The notes beneath the pieces are model-generated. The model was given only the letters and a program-made list of their open reading frames with translations, made no database searches and was not told where the DNA came from. Below are positions 25,076 through 37,210 of a stretch of DNA of 64,000 nt, in pieces. The translations under genes were made by a program, and so were the position numbers. Within the stretch, counting starts at the first letter, position 1; each line of letters opens with the position of its first letter. Origin of the DNA: Eumeta japonica (taxonomy: Eukaryota > Arthropoda > Insecta > Lepidoptera > Psychidae); the NCBI GenBank assembly GCA_005406025.1, contig BGZK01001217.1:124001-188000 (forward strand), read 5' to 3'.

Positions 25076-25345
25076 TTTTTTCTCGCCTGTTCGCTTCGCG
25101 TTACGGCAGTAGTCAGTAAAATTGTGACAGCCCGATCCGAGTAGCATAAACAAACACGGGCTTACTTGTATTTGCGCTAGATAACTTGGAGCGGAAGCCG
25201 GCGCCGGCAGCCGTCAGCCGGTGACACTCGACGTTGCTGCTGCTTGGGAAAGTCATTTTTTTTGTCACCTGCTAACCGGTAACCTGTCCTCGGTGTGTGT
25301 GCTCTTGATTCTTTGGCTGTGACTTCGGCGCCTCTCGCACATGAT
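25076..25345. promoter_or_regulatory. GC-rich candidate regulatory element
   Basis: A compact GC-rich island containing the 12-bp palindrome gccggcgccggc at 25197-25208 and a forkhead-like ataaacaaaca at 25146-25156. No open frame of note. Assigned as candidate regulatory sequence by composition only. Confidence 0.27.
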
Positions 25346-25975
25346 AATCGCTAGTTGAATAATGTAACAATAACAGCTTTAGTTTCCTTAAACATCCATA
25401 GGTAATATTGAATTAAAGTATATTAGAACAGGATAAAATATTGGCAAATTGGATGGGATTTATGTGAAATAATTGTATCTTTTTAATCAAAGACTAAGGA
25501 AAGTTTTGTCCTTTATCACATTTACGAAAACCAATATACAAATGACATTTCCCTGTTCTGGTTAATAAGACAGTTCCAATTGATTGTTAATAACATGTGT
25601 GGATAAATTTTTAAAATCAAAATTTTTCTTTTTGACTCGTCTTTTATTAAATGTATTAATTACATATATGCATATCATTAGTTTAATATCTTCAAAATGC
25701 TATATTCATGCTTATCTTCAATATACAACTTCTCTTAATTACCTCGTCATTTGTTACGAATTAAGTATTATTATTAAGTTCCTCAAATTTAATTTTAATA
25801 ATATTTGGAAGACATATTTAAACATTTCATAAAGTGACCATTTCATAGAGTTACGAGCTATCCCTATTGATAATGTTTTAGAGAACTGATTGTTTGACAG
25901 CTATAATTGTGTTGCTGTAACGGGATGGAAGTATCTTCTATAAAACGAACGATCTGCAATACCATTGGTATTCTG
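25346..25975. other. AT-rich intron, no gene
   Basis: AT-rich. An 82-codon plus-strand frame at 25584-25832 is rich in I/L/Y/F as expected from AT-rich chance translation and is not called a gene. Confidence 0.5.
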
Positions 25976-26165
25976 TAGCACTCCCACATTCGGTCAAATA
26001 GGCAATATCCGCTATCGACAGTCAGCTCGTGTCGGCGCCAGCGCCGGCCGCTACGTCACGTTAGCACCGGCGCTGGCGCAGGAACGGAGCTATGAGATTA
26101 CGCTACGAATCGTTTCCAGTCGGAGCCCGGCATGTCTCACTCGACGCCTCCATATTTAAAAGTAT
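25976..26165. promoter_or_regulatory. GC-rich block with perfect 13-bp inverted repeat
   Basis: Positions 26035-26047 (gcgccagcgccgg) and 26067-26079 (ccggcgctggcgc) are exact inverted copies with a 19-nt spacer containing 'tacgtcacg', a CRE/AP-1-like core. The block is an island of high GC in AT-rich intron. It may be a regulatory element or a stable RNA hairpin in the intron. Confidence 0.4.
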
Positions 26166-27490
26166 TATGATATATTATCAAAACAAATCTCAGTCCGACC
26201 GTCTGTCCGTTGCCACTCTGATTGCGCTACGACCGAAAAGTTTTGATATTTGTGAACGTATTGTGTTTGTACAAATGAACACAGCTTTTGTGTACCAACA
26301 GCCCTATTTATGAAGTACAAATTTAAAAGTAGACGTTAAAATGAATATCGTACAAATTTGTTTCATAATATTTCATGCTGAAAAATTATGAATAAATGCA
26401 AATCAAATTGTGGACAAATTTAACTTCCATATAAGACAGCTTTTTAGTCATTAAAAAAGACGTTTCATATTAAAATGTGAACCTTAGTTACCACATATTT
26501 TTAAGTTTAAATTTCATGTGTATTTGAAGGCGGAAAGCCATTTTGATTCACAATTTATGAAAAAAATAACATAACCTATTAAAAGAAAGTACACCGAATG
26601 TAACTATGGCTTTAAATCTCTAATTTAGAAAAACAAATATTGATTATTATCATCATTAATTAAATAATTAATATTAGGGTCTTGTTATATTATCTTGTTT
26701 TTGTTGAATTCTAACGACCGTATTCCGACTGAACCTATGTAAATTGAAATTTAATGCATAGCTAAAAACTACATTTTTTTAACTAAGTCTGTAAATAACG
26801 ACGGTTTCGCAAGCTATCATAACGGATTCAGCTATTAGTGAAGTTGGATGTATACCAAGTATACCATATCGGGCTACCTCATACTGGCAGCAATGTTATT
26901 GTCTGATATGTGTTTCTAAAATTTTAATTCAGCAATGAAATACAGTAAACCAGTCGCTCTGTGCCTCGAAGAGCATGGTACATGGCATAGCATAAATCGT
27001 TGGTCCTCGACGTTGTCATCGCGTTGGTGAAAATGATAGTTATTAGCCCCCACTCTGCACCGAACTAGCTTAAGATCCCAGCGCCTCGAGCCGAAAAGAA
27101 GATTGTAGTAGTTTATGCCTCAGTATTGAGGTGATTGACACCTAAGTCAATAACAACAATGGAAGCGATATTCATTAACAGACTTATTGACTTTTATTAA
27201 AATAGCTAACCATGTATAATTGCGTTAGAGTCTTATTCAATATTGATCCTAATTTATGATGATGATGACCACGCGTAATATGCCATAAGTATAATGATAA
27301 TAAAGTAAAGAAAAGAAAAGAAACTTATGATATGAAAATAATTTCATTTTCACGAAATATGGGTTGATAAATAAACCTAAGAAAAGAAATAGTGATAATA
27401 ATATAATTTGAGGAATACCAAAACTTTAAAATCAAAAGTATTTTAATAAAGAAAGATATTAAATTACAAACGGAGCAATAAAAAAATAAT
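26166..27490. other. AT-rich intron with possible repeat remnant
   Basis: At about 26950-27130, words such as 'cgctctgtgcctcgaagagcatg' trimmed by decay and 'cgttggtcctcgac' resemble a repeat common in lepidopteran genomes; identification is weak. A short aaaag tandem run lies at 27302-27322. Nothing else was recognised. Confidence 0.35.
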
Positions 27491-27491
27491 A

Positions 27492-28220
27492 AACCGGCCA
27501 AGAGCATGTCGAACTATATTCACTGTAGGGTTCCGAAACTGTTACTACAAGCCAATGCACTACAGATAAAAAAAGTACGTCGTTACACTTTTTTCTATAT
27601 TTCCCACACATAATAGGTATAAGCACGTTAGTCTCCTATAAGTAGAGAAACAAGTAGGTATGTCAACTGTTACTCTTGAACTAATGTAAACTAAGGCGCA
27701 CCAGCAAAAAAGTGTATGTTCATAGCACTTACGTTTTTTGGTCGAGAAGCGCCGTTTTTCGGCAATAGCTCAAAAGCGGTATATTCGACCATGTTCTAAA
27801 TAATTTTTGTTGGAAGTATTTATTAAGCGTTACCTTTGTTATTTGTTTCCTATTTGTTTGACCTACTGTTTAGAAAATAGAGGGGGGAGGAGGACAAAAT
27901 TTCTGCAATCTTCGGAGCGGTTATTTTCGAAATTATTTACGTAATCAGAAAAATTGCTCAGAAACCTTAGTGTTTTTAAGTGACGTTTGCTGAAAAAAAT
28001 TTTTTGCAGCTTCTATTACATTTATGGAGTGCCCACCTAGAAATATTTATTTTTGTTATTTAAATACGAAACTAAGTAGCGTCTTATAATAAACACCTAT
28101 ACTCCGAATTTCATCAGCATACATTTTGTAAATTTCGAGTAAAATGACTGTGACATACGGACGGACAGACATGACGAAACTATAAGGGTTCCGTTTTTGC
28201 CATTTTGATTCCGAATCTCA
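27492..28220 (+). repeat. Lepidopteran interspersed repeat, copy 1
   Basis: Starts 'ccggccaagagcatgtcg' and ends 'aactataagggttccgtttt', the two conserved edges of a very common lepidopteran repeat. A second copy in the same orientation lies at 62713-63460; many blocks match, for example 'agagaaacaagta' and 'aaatatttatttttgttatt', with roughly 70-80% similarity by eye. It carries no coding frame. The transposon class is not clear from these two copies. Confidence 0.8.
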
Positions 28221-28466
28221 AAAAAAATTTATAATAAAAGTTTGGTGTTCTAATAAGCAAAAAAGTTAGAGACTCTGAAATAAATTAGCATTTAGAATAG
28301 GTGTATTTATAATATGCCATGGATAACATTGCGAATTAAAAATACAGCACTAAAAATGTTAAAAGCAGTGAAGTATCAAAATCGGTTGCGTAACAGCGCC
28401 GACAGTAGCGGTCGATACAAAAGGACTTAACATATTTTTCTTCATATTCTATTATGAACTGCTCAC

Positions 28467-28589
28467 CATCCAGATGTTGAGTTTGTTCAAACAAAGATTT
28501 TTCAGGAGTACAGTCAGCAGTTTCCGACTGTAAAATTTCAGTTTCATTTTCTTCTTTATAATATCCCTTTGCTAGAAAATCGCGTGTCA
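28467..28589 (-). other. Exon-like 123-bp frame on the opposite strand, unidentified
   Basis: On the - strand a 'catgcag' acceptor (AG ending at 28590) precedes a frame that ends at a 'gatg|gtgagc' donor (GT at 28466-28465). The piece is 123 bp and phase 1-1, so it could be spliced in or out without frameshift. The peptide (TRDFLAKGYYKEENETEIL, then QSETADCTPEKSLFEQ) is acidic and hydrophilic, unlike chance translation of AT-rich DNA. The open frame runs on to 28336. The pyrimidine tract is poor. No family was recognised; nested antisense gene, transposon piece or chance are all open. Confidence 0.25.
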
Positions 28590-28599
28590 CTGCATGTCA

Positions 28600-31250
28600 A
28601 AGCTCTATTTTAATTGATCAAAGTATATAAATTGAAAATGGGTATTTGCTTTCATTAGACCTATTACATATGATAATTTTGGTTAACAAAAGGGTTGTTA
28701 ATCAGAATTATATTGTTTAATTCCATGACTATTGGATTTTTACTTTAAAGTACCTAACCATAATTAAATTAGTTGATGTATAAGTCATCTTCTTATTGTA
28801 AAATCGATTATATTTGACGTAAATATAGTGGATTGTAACTTACACTTGTAGTTGAGCTGTGAAGTCGTATTAAATTTTCACCTAAAGCCGCAACCCTGTT
28901 CTTTTGCAACCTATATTTTACGAGCATTTATCCCATTTATCGTTCTCGTGCTGTTGATACGCATTTATTTATGAATATAATTTCCTCCCCAGGACGTTCG
29001 TTTTGCTGACGGTACCCCGGTGCTCACTATAATTACAGGCTGTCCTCGGTGCACTAACTCCAGTTTATTTTTGTAATTTATCGATTATTTTCCTTCGCCC
29101 GCATTGGATGTATTCGGAGCTAAGATAAATGCTATTACAATGGATGCGGTAACAGAAATGTTGCTGCCTCTATTGCTAATCTAATACTAAATATGAAACT
29201 AAAATGCTGCGCCGACGTAAAACTCAAATTTAGTTATAACGTTAAAATACTCTTTTTCTATACAATGTTTTTGCTTTTTATTTAAGTTAAAGTTTTTGTA
29301 TCCCCTGTATAGCATAACAGTTAACTATAGAAACAACTTTGACGAGTCGTTTAATTTGAATTAACAATAATTTACAAAATACTATTCATCGACATCAAAA
29401 TATATATTAAAACAATCAGAAATGCAGTCATTATTCATTAAAAATATACGTTAAAAAACATTTGTAATGAGAACAAATGTTTATGGCAAAAGCTCAAAGT
29501 CCATTTTTGTAAATGTTTGCTACTAATTAATATCTTGTGATTCTAAAATAGATACGCGTGTCATTACGCATTTTTATCTTCTCTGTTATTATCTTATACA
29601 TAGCTCCTTAAATGTTTTTTCGATAATGCTGATAGAAATCGTATCGGTTTAATGGATATCACGAAAAAAAAGTATCAATACCGAATACTCGAATATGATA
29701 CCGGTAAGCACGGGGTGCGCTCCTGCGACTCGGTCTTTTTATATCAGAAGCATTAAAACTTATACTACGTATTTGACGACAATAAAGTTTTCTGGTTATC
29801 GATTGATAACTAAATAACTATCTTAAGGCACATAAAGAAACTTGAATCGTAATCATTATTTCACCTTCTCCGTACGACATTTAAAGCACAATTTTCCTCT
29901 TTTTGTATGCCAAAGTTTAATTATTCTCCAATGTTTAGAATTTCATTTATTGACCATTTTAGAATTTGATAATTTTCTATTATTTTATTTATTTGTTTAT
30001 AAATAATACGACTAAAAATTTCATGATTATGTTTCATATCTATAATATAAATAGCTGTTCTATCCGTAAAATAATGCTCCTTTGGGTTAAGTGCATCGAT
30101 TTATTTCAATAAATATTATTAAAAAACAGCGATATATTTTATTATAATTATAAGATTATAATAGTTCAGTCAGTAAACATTACAAAAGTTCTTGGTGTAA
30201 TAACTTTTGAATGGAAGTCGTTAGTTATTTCATTGCACAGGAATACTTTATTCATATTCTAGATTCAGTTTATTCATTAATATTTTAATGCCTAGCCAAT
30301 GCATCGAAATGCAAATATGCGCTAGATTAAATAGAGGAAAACAAATAGGGAAATAAACACACAAATTCAAATTCAGTGAAGTAAGACTATAAATAATTAT
30401 TCGTTTTACACGACGGTAAGTAATCGTTTAGTTTTAGAAAATAAACAACGCTATAAAATGCCACCTCCATCCTAGAGGGTGCTTTATTACGTCCGTGTCC
30501 GTTGCCGATGTTTTTCTAATAACCTGTAAAACAAATCATAACGTTTATTTTCGTTGGCCGGCCGGCGATCACACGACCGGAACTCTATTCTGTTTCAAAT
30601 CTCGCTCGGGCTGTTTGTTTTGATTATTAAAATTTTTCATGAACAAGTTGACTGAAACAGTCGAACGAGCAGTTTTTCAGTTTTTTTTTTATTTACGGCA
30701 CAGCGATTCGTGCACCACATGCCTTGTCTTTTTTCGTACGCACTTACGCAATTCCTTCATAAATTGATTGGTTACTGTTCCTATGGAATTTTACCGCGAA
30801 GTCTGAATACGCAAGATATACACATTTACGTAATAGAAATATTACTGAATGTTATGGTTCATAATTGTTATTTCAGCACATATTGAAATCTAGATGTTGT
30901 TTTTATTGAGAACATGATAAATATTAATTCTGTTCCAGTAGGTGGTAAATCTGTAGGTACCTAATATTAGATGATGCAGAGGAGACGAGATAATCAAAAC
31001 GGCTGTGTAATATACACATTACTGTAAAAACATCATTCCACTTTTTGCATTCACTGCGGTGTCGGTTTAACTGAGAATCTTTTCATTGGATACGTTTTAA
31101 CACAGAAAGTCGAAACGGGGATAATAAGCACTTAAAATTACATTTAGGGTAAACAAACAATGTTTTGTGTCATAGGTATATTAAGAAACAAGTGAAGCTA
31201 TAAAAATAGAACACATTCATTCCTACCCGTTTTTTTTTCCTTTTAAGTAA
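28600..31250. other. AT-rich intron with GC-rich patches
   Basis: Candidate elements by composition at about 28985-29110 and 30465-30665 (contains ggccggccgg and a gttgactgaaacagtcgaac inverted pair). The rest is AT-rich without supported genes or recognisable repeats. Confidence 0.4.
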
Positions 31251-32040
31251 AAAAAATTACAAACGAAACAATAATATAATAAACATACAAATAAAACGCG
31301 TGTTAACGTTATTGTCATTCTAACACTAACTTCTCTACTCAATCGCTTTTTGGGTAACTATAAAAAGTAAAATATTGATGGTGTATCAATATTAAAAAAT
31401 GTAATTAAAATAATGAATACAATTATTTACGCTTTTAAGGTTCCGTACTAATACATCAATTAGGGGTTTATTATTTAGTTACTTTGGTATTATTGAGGTT
31501 TATAATCATAAACACCATTTGCCCGCTTCGCATTCTCGGTGCAATAATTGTACATGTATTAAAATATGATTAACTATACGACAAATTAAAAAACAATTGA
31601 TTGACGTTGGCGATGTGGCACAAATCCTGGCCACGGATGGGTATTCGATATGTAAACGACAATGTGGGGTCATACGTAGGGCTGTGTATATACCTACGGT
31701 CTAATGGAGAAGAACTACAATACTATCCCATACCTGCTCTAATTGTTCACCGCTCGAGAAATCCATTCCTGCCCATCGTTCACTTTCTATGGTAAAACCG
31801 AAATTTTTAGTAATATACCTATACTAGTTACATTTTATGCCATTAACATAGTATGGTAATTTGTAAAAGTATTCTATTATGCTGTATGTACACATTCAAC
31901 GGTGCGCAAGTCTGAATCGAACTTATTTTTTTTCTTTAATTACAAGCGTTACACATTTCTTTAATTAAGCAAAGGTTACACCGCTGCGCTTAATGTTGTC
32001 ATAGCTTAATGTTTTCCATCGGTTATTACAGTTTTGGGTT
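31251..32040. other. AT-rich intron, no gene
   Basis: A 64-codon plus-strand frame at 31601-31795 has no recognisable similarity. Nothing else was seen. Confidence 0.5.
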
Positions 32041-32860
32041 GGGTCATGGAAATCGGTGTGATGCGCGAAAAATACAAGATACCTTAATCTCCCGAGCGAC
32101 AGAGATCGACACCTTTGGTCTCCGTCTAGCGCGCGCCATTCCAGTACGCGGTTTGTATTCCGTGCAGTCGATGTAGGTAGCTATGGAACACTCGCGAGTC
32201 GCGACGTTAATGCGCGCGCCTACCCGGCTTGCCTAGCTTACCGGTAGCCTGTCATTTGTATTGTTTGCTTATTGAATCGAGAAACATGTCGCAGGATACA
32301 TCTAGATAAATTAGGAGTAGATCTTTTATTAAGTTCGAAAATTAACCGTTCAATCTTTCAGATTGGATTTGCATTTATAATGTTCCGTGCATTTAGAAAG
32401 ACACGTCATTATTCATCGAACAATATAACAATAGACAATGAATCACAAAAACTATTCTAGTCTAAGTCTAGGGGGCAGTTTTTTGTGATTCATTTTCTCG
32501 GCGCCTAGCGGCGTAGCAGCGCGCGCATAAACCACTTTATAATTTATGCGCGTCCTAATGCATTTCGAAATAGACACCTCGGGCTTATCTTTCAAGTGTC
32601 CCTCTAATGTTCGGATGACGAAAAGCGACTGACGTTTTTACATCGGCGGGCGGAAAGCTAAAAGCCGCCGCCCGCACATGGCACCGCCGTGACTGGCCGA
32701 ATTCGAAGCTTTTTGGCCATTAGAATTGAAATTAAAAATCACCCAAAGATCCTTTTTTTTCTCGAAATACCGAACTCTGCGGCGAAACGGTAGCGCTGTT
32801 CGGAATTGTTTCTCGATGTGGCGTGTCAATAGCGAATTCGGAGCGGTTTGAAAAGGTCTA
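32041..32860. promoter_or_regulatory. GC-rich candidate regulatory cluster
   Basis: Three close islands: about 32055-32250, 32495-32560 (gcgcgcataaac then aatttatgcgcg, a short imperfect inverted pair) and 32640-32700. The peptides encoded across them are not recognisable. Candidate conserved non-coding element by composition. Confidence 0.27.
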
Positions 32861-34440
32861 GGATCGATTTGTGGTTTTGGGTATTTTATGTTGAAAAAAA
32901 GTAGCGAGACGCCACCGGTAAAAAATCAATTAACCAAACGATAGGTACAAATTTCTTTGGCGATAAGTGTCTGCTTTTGCTAGATCGATTATTTTTTTTA
33001 GGACCACCGTATCGGATACTAAAAATTTTTTTATATTCTATATTAAGTATGGAATACTAGAAAGAACGATTATAGGAAAAATGCATAAAGGGTTGATGTA
33101 ATGGAAATGTTTATGCTACTACATGAAAACATAAGAAAATATCATTTGGTTTGGTAAAAAAAATTTTCGTTTCAATATTAAAAAAATACAAATTATTTCA
33201 AAATAATAAATAGAGTTCGGTATCGCCTAGATAAAATACAATTTCATTAAAACAATTATTGCATCTTAATTTTGATTCTTTGTCTTAAGATTAAACACTA
33301 TTACATAGATAAAGAAAGCTTATGTTGAAGTATTTTGGTCCCTGTAAGTAAAGTCAAAAGATTTTCATTGAGAGATATTTTAATGTATGCTAATGAACGC
33401 AAACATGCACTAAAATTGGTTTCGTCGTTATGTTCGGCGACAATATCCATGTCTGTTCCAAGTAATGATATGGCTGGTCTTCTACGTCGTAAGTGGCGCA
33501 AGGGCTCATAAAAGCCGAAGGAGTATTAGTATCGTCGTGTATTCTAAAATGTCACTTTTTATTTGGAGTTCGTATCTCAGTTCCAGCGGCACCCTTCCGA
33601 TGTGACCTTGTTATCTATTGTATGTCACTGCCATCTTTATTAAGAACCACCTCTTTAGTTGTTGACTAGAAATGTAGACATAATTCCTGTTCATATTTTC
33701 TGACTAAATGTCTGAATTTAGAAAAATAGGATAAAGTAAAAAGAAAGTTAATTTGCTTTATTTTATGTATCATGTAAGGTATCATTCGAATGGATTCTCT
33801 ATACATATTACAAAAATGTAATATTTTAATGTGATTTAAGGTGTGTTTTTGTGTTAGGCCTCTCATGACTTCTTTGGTGCAAAAAGAAAACAATGGCTTC
33901 TTTATATTTGCATAGTCACTAACACATGGCGTGGATAAAGCAAAATCCCAGTCAAATACAGGTACTAGAATGTAAATAAATTGAGATAATAAAAAGGGAT
34001 AAGAATTGAAAGTGGGAACGAGGTTAGGTTTGACATCAAATAGTTCAACATTGAAGATGAAGGAACACATTCTATATCTGTTGGCGAAGCCCTTGTAGAA
34101 AACTAGTATCTAAATTAAAAAAAATATGCAGGGGTTAATTTATTAGTTTATATGTATTTTCTATTTTATGTTCTCTTATGACAGGCTTATAAGGAAAGTT
34201 GAAGTAACTTTTATAACTTTTATAATATATTATATGTATATATACATACATAATATTTAATAACAATGAGTACATGAGAAATGTCGTGTATATTTTACGG
34301 TTAGACTGTCCGTTTTGTATAAATTTTTGAGCGTTCTTTTAAACATAAATAATGACGCAGAAACAAGAACGTCCACCGACCTTTCCTGCATACGCCTGTT
34401 CATTTTTAATAAAGGAAATTTTAACGCACCGTCCTTCAGC
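32861..34440. other. AT-rich intron; long chance-like minus-strand frame
   Basis: A 134-codon minus-strand frame at 33666-34070 is the only long frame. Its composition (F, I, L, Y, S heavy) is typical of AT-rich chance translation, and no domain was recognised, so it is not called a gene. The rest is plain AT-rich sequence. Confidence 0.45.
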
Positions 34441-34775
34441 GTTAATAACATCTAGATCGGGGCCGCGCGTTGACAATTCCGCCCTATGCCCTTCGACGGC
34501 CGCCGCGTGTGGACAAAAAGCTGTGGCCCGAACGGCTGCGAAATTTTTCATTTAAAACAGAATAGGGGGCGTGGCGGGCGCCGGCGGTCACTGCGACTGT
34601 ATAATTTCATTTTCGGGAATGGACTTCCATTGAAACGGCCCGAAACGTTGCCATCGACACGTCCAACAAAACGTGACAAACGCACGCGCAATGATTTTGA
34701 TAGATATCAAAATGAAAATATTCTATGCCGCCGGACCGAGGGCAGGGAGTACAAACGCCCTCTCATGAGTTAAAT
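34441..34775. promoter_or_regulatory. GC-rich candidate regulatory element
   Basis: CpG-rich island with overlapping frames on both strands, none recognisable. It includes a small inverted pair attttgata/tatcaaaat at about 34693-34712. Assigned by composition only. Confidence 0.27.
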
Positions 34776-35277
34776 AAACAATTTCATTTCACATAAGGAA
34801 AATATGAGTAACTTCCTTATTTTTTTACCAGTGCCAGTAAGCACGTTTATCTCTTGTCCACGTATAAAATATTCAAAATAAGCATATTAAACGCTTGCAC
34901 TTGAATTTAATATCTGTGTTCTTTAATTATGATTTTTTGTTGTGCGCGTTCCAAAACGATAGAATGAACAACGCGCCGACACTCGCACGCACTCCGCGGT
35001 ACAAATATTTGTTCCTAAACATATGCGGCTTCAACGTAGGACCGTTAGCGTCCAAAACGGACACTTAAGTTTTTTTCCAGTATGCACGAATTCTTTATAA
35101 TTTTGCGACGGGTCTACTAATACACAGTTATTTAGCGCCTACTCGGTAAACTAGTTCTAAAACACTTGAAAACCTTTAGGGTAATTGTATCAATAGCATT
35201 GATAAGCGTAATAACTATTATAATAAACTAAAATTCGTTGGTATATTAATTTAGATCGAAAATTCGAATTATTTTAT
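34776..35277. other. Intron, no gene
   Basis: A mix of AT-rich sequence and a modest CpG patch near 34970-35060. No feature was recognised. Confidence 0.5.
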
Positions 35278-35799
35278 TTTGACGTGACAACGTCTTATAA
35301 ATTGGTTTGCCGGGTGACACTTCAAGAAACTGCGTTACGCTCCGCTCACGTTATGCGCTCACAATGAGAGCGAGTGAGAGCGCGTCCCTTCCACTCGGGC
35401 ATGGTTAGCCCGCCTAAGAGCGAGAGAGACAGACATAAAAGTGAAAGGCACGCGTCCCTTCCACTCAGATAGGAACAAGTTAAGTTGTAGTAAACGCTGT
35501 TTCATTGTACGCAAATGTATTGCAAGTTATTGTATGTATATTTGTATATAAATACGTATGTATGTGTAAAGGTAAAAATAAAATTTTGTTAATATGAAAT
35601 TCAGTGCGAGATTCTTTGTATAAATTTATGTTTTAAATATAATTCTTTGTATAAATAAATGTTTTAAATTGTTACTATTATTTCATCCTTCTTCCTACTA
35701 TACGAATGAATATTCACATTAAAATGATTTTACCACTCAAAGTCGTTGTCACGTAAAACTTTCGCCCGTATACCGACTTTACAGGCAACCAATTTTTTT
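35278..35799 (+). repeat. 522-bp interspersed repeat, copy 1 (inverted partner at 52800)
   Basis: Starts 'tttgacgtgacaacgtctta' and ends 'ttacaggcaaccaattttt'. The same sequence occurs in reverse at 52800-53264: the last ~290 bp are nearly identical, including a small internal duplication of 'ctttgtataaa', while the middle portion (about 35330-35490) differs between copies. Near its right side it carries 'cgttgtcacgta', an inverted echo of its start 'acgtgacaacg'. No coding frame. Probably a non-autonomous transposon of a recently active lepidopteran family; class unknown. Confidence 0.82.
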
Positions 35800-36190
35800 A
35801 ATGTTAAGATGATTTAAATCCAATGAATAAATAACTTCATTGAATAGAAAGATAACATTATCTATTTATACAATAATCATTATTCACAAGCTGTTTTAGC
35901 TCTCATCTCCGCGATAACATCAATAGAACTGGCGTCTGTTAATCACTTTAATGTCGACGTGGGTACTAAGGAGGTAATGTGTCGAAAAGTCGTCAAAACC
36001 AGAATAGAATACTGTTGTGGTGAAATACACAGTGAATACTTTAATATTATTGCACCATTCAATGTCACCGCTTTACTTTCATTTCTAATTCAATTCAATT
36101 CAACTTCAAAAGTTGTAGAAGCATTATCTATATATTGAAAATATTTGTCAAAAACTGATTCTAGATGATGAAGGGAGTATTGCAGAATAC
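35800..36190. other. Intron, no gene
   Basis: AT-rich with ordinary words only. Contains two 'caattcaattcaa'-like short repeats near 36090. No feature recognised. Confidence 0.5.
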
Positions 36191-36194
36191 AATA

Positions 36195-36340
36195 AGACTA
36201 TTTTTAAAAACTGTGTTTGTCGCTTTGTCCGTTTAAACACACTAATATCTAAAAGTATTAGACGAATTTTTGTGAGATTTTCACAGGTAAATTGAGATTT
36301 ACTGACGCCAACATATAGGCTTTATTTTATCAAAAGCGGC
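36195..36340 (+). repeat. Decayed lepidopteran repeat remnant
   Basis: 'tgtttgtcgctttgtccgtttaaacacac', split here as tgtttgtcgctttg then tccgtttaaacac, followed by 'taaaagtattagacgaattttt' in broken form and 'caacatataggcttta', recalls the order of a common lepidopteran repeat in which a tttgtttgtttg stretch precedes 'ctcaggaactactgg' and 'ataggctata'. Heavily diverged; identification is tentative. Confidence 0.33.
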
Positions 36341-36780
36341 TTATGAATAAATAATTTCGTTTTAAATATAAATTCTAAGCATACGGAGTCACGGGCTTAG
36401 TTAGTGAGCAGTAAATTTCATACCGCATTACTCAAATAAATTATTGTTTTTGAAAACATTTCTTAATTTAATTAAAAATTGTATATTTTTGTATTCACTA
36501 CATAAACATAGCTAACGCGCATTATTTTATTGAGTAACAAGCCAACTTCTTCAGTAAAAGTACACGTAATTATCAATTTTTTTACTATAACAATCATGAT
36601 AACACGTCACCAAAAAAATTTTATAAGTATAGTAAAACTGTACGTCTATGATCGAAAAGCAGGACAGAGTTGTACTTACGAATAATTTTTAAGCTTTATT
36701 ACATTTGTATAATTTATTTTTGTTACTGAAAAAGTACTAAAATAAATTCCTATGACTATTATGAACCATTATTCGAATAT
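36341..36780. other. AT-rich intron, no gene
   Basis: Nothing recognised beyond AT-rich sequence. Confidence 0.5.
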
Positions 36781-37210
36781 GAAAAAACACGTAAACCATA
36801 TGAAAGCGAACACGCTTCGTGAGGCAGTTTCATCGCCCAACTACGTCATCCGACAAAAGTTTTTTTCACGGCCGTAAAAGTAACGAGACCTCCCCGGGGC
36901 CGGCGGAACGAGACGCCTTCAATAAGTACTTATGCAAAATTGACGATCGTCTGATGTCCTTAATGAAATCCTTAGACAGGTAATAGTTAAAAAGGGAATT
37001 CGGGGGACGATACGAGAGATATGAAACGAGACGATAATACGGCGGCTCACGGTGGGGGAGACTGTCTTAGTGGGGAGGCTACTTGTCGTGCGTCGCAATT
37101 CGCAGCGTGCGATCGTCGGCGACTCGAGCCCGACACGGGACTCTATACTGAATAACATCTCTCCTCTCATATTACACGTGGAATTTGAATCATTTCGAAA
37201 ATCGTCTCGT
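36781..37210. promoter_or_regulatory. GC-rich candidate regulatory element
   Basis: Island of raised GC with ctccccggggcc at about 36891 and frames open on both strands across 36919-37170. Neither peptide is recognisable. Candidate by composition only. Confidence 0.27.

Noticed and set aside
33666..34070. 134-codon minus-strand frame
   Set aside because: Composition is dominated by F, I, L, Y and S as expected from AT-rich DNA, and no domain, splice context or family was recognised.
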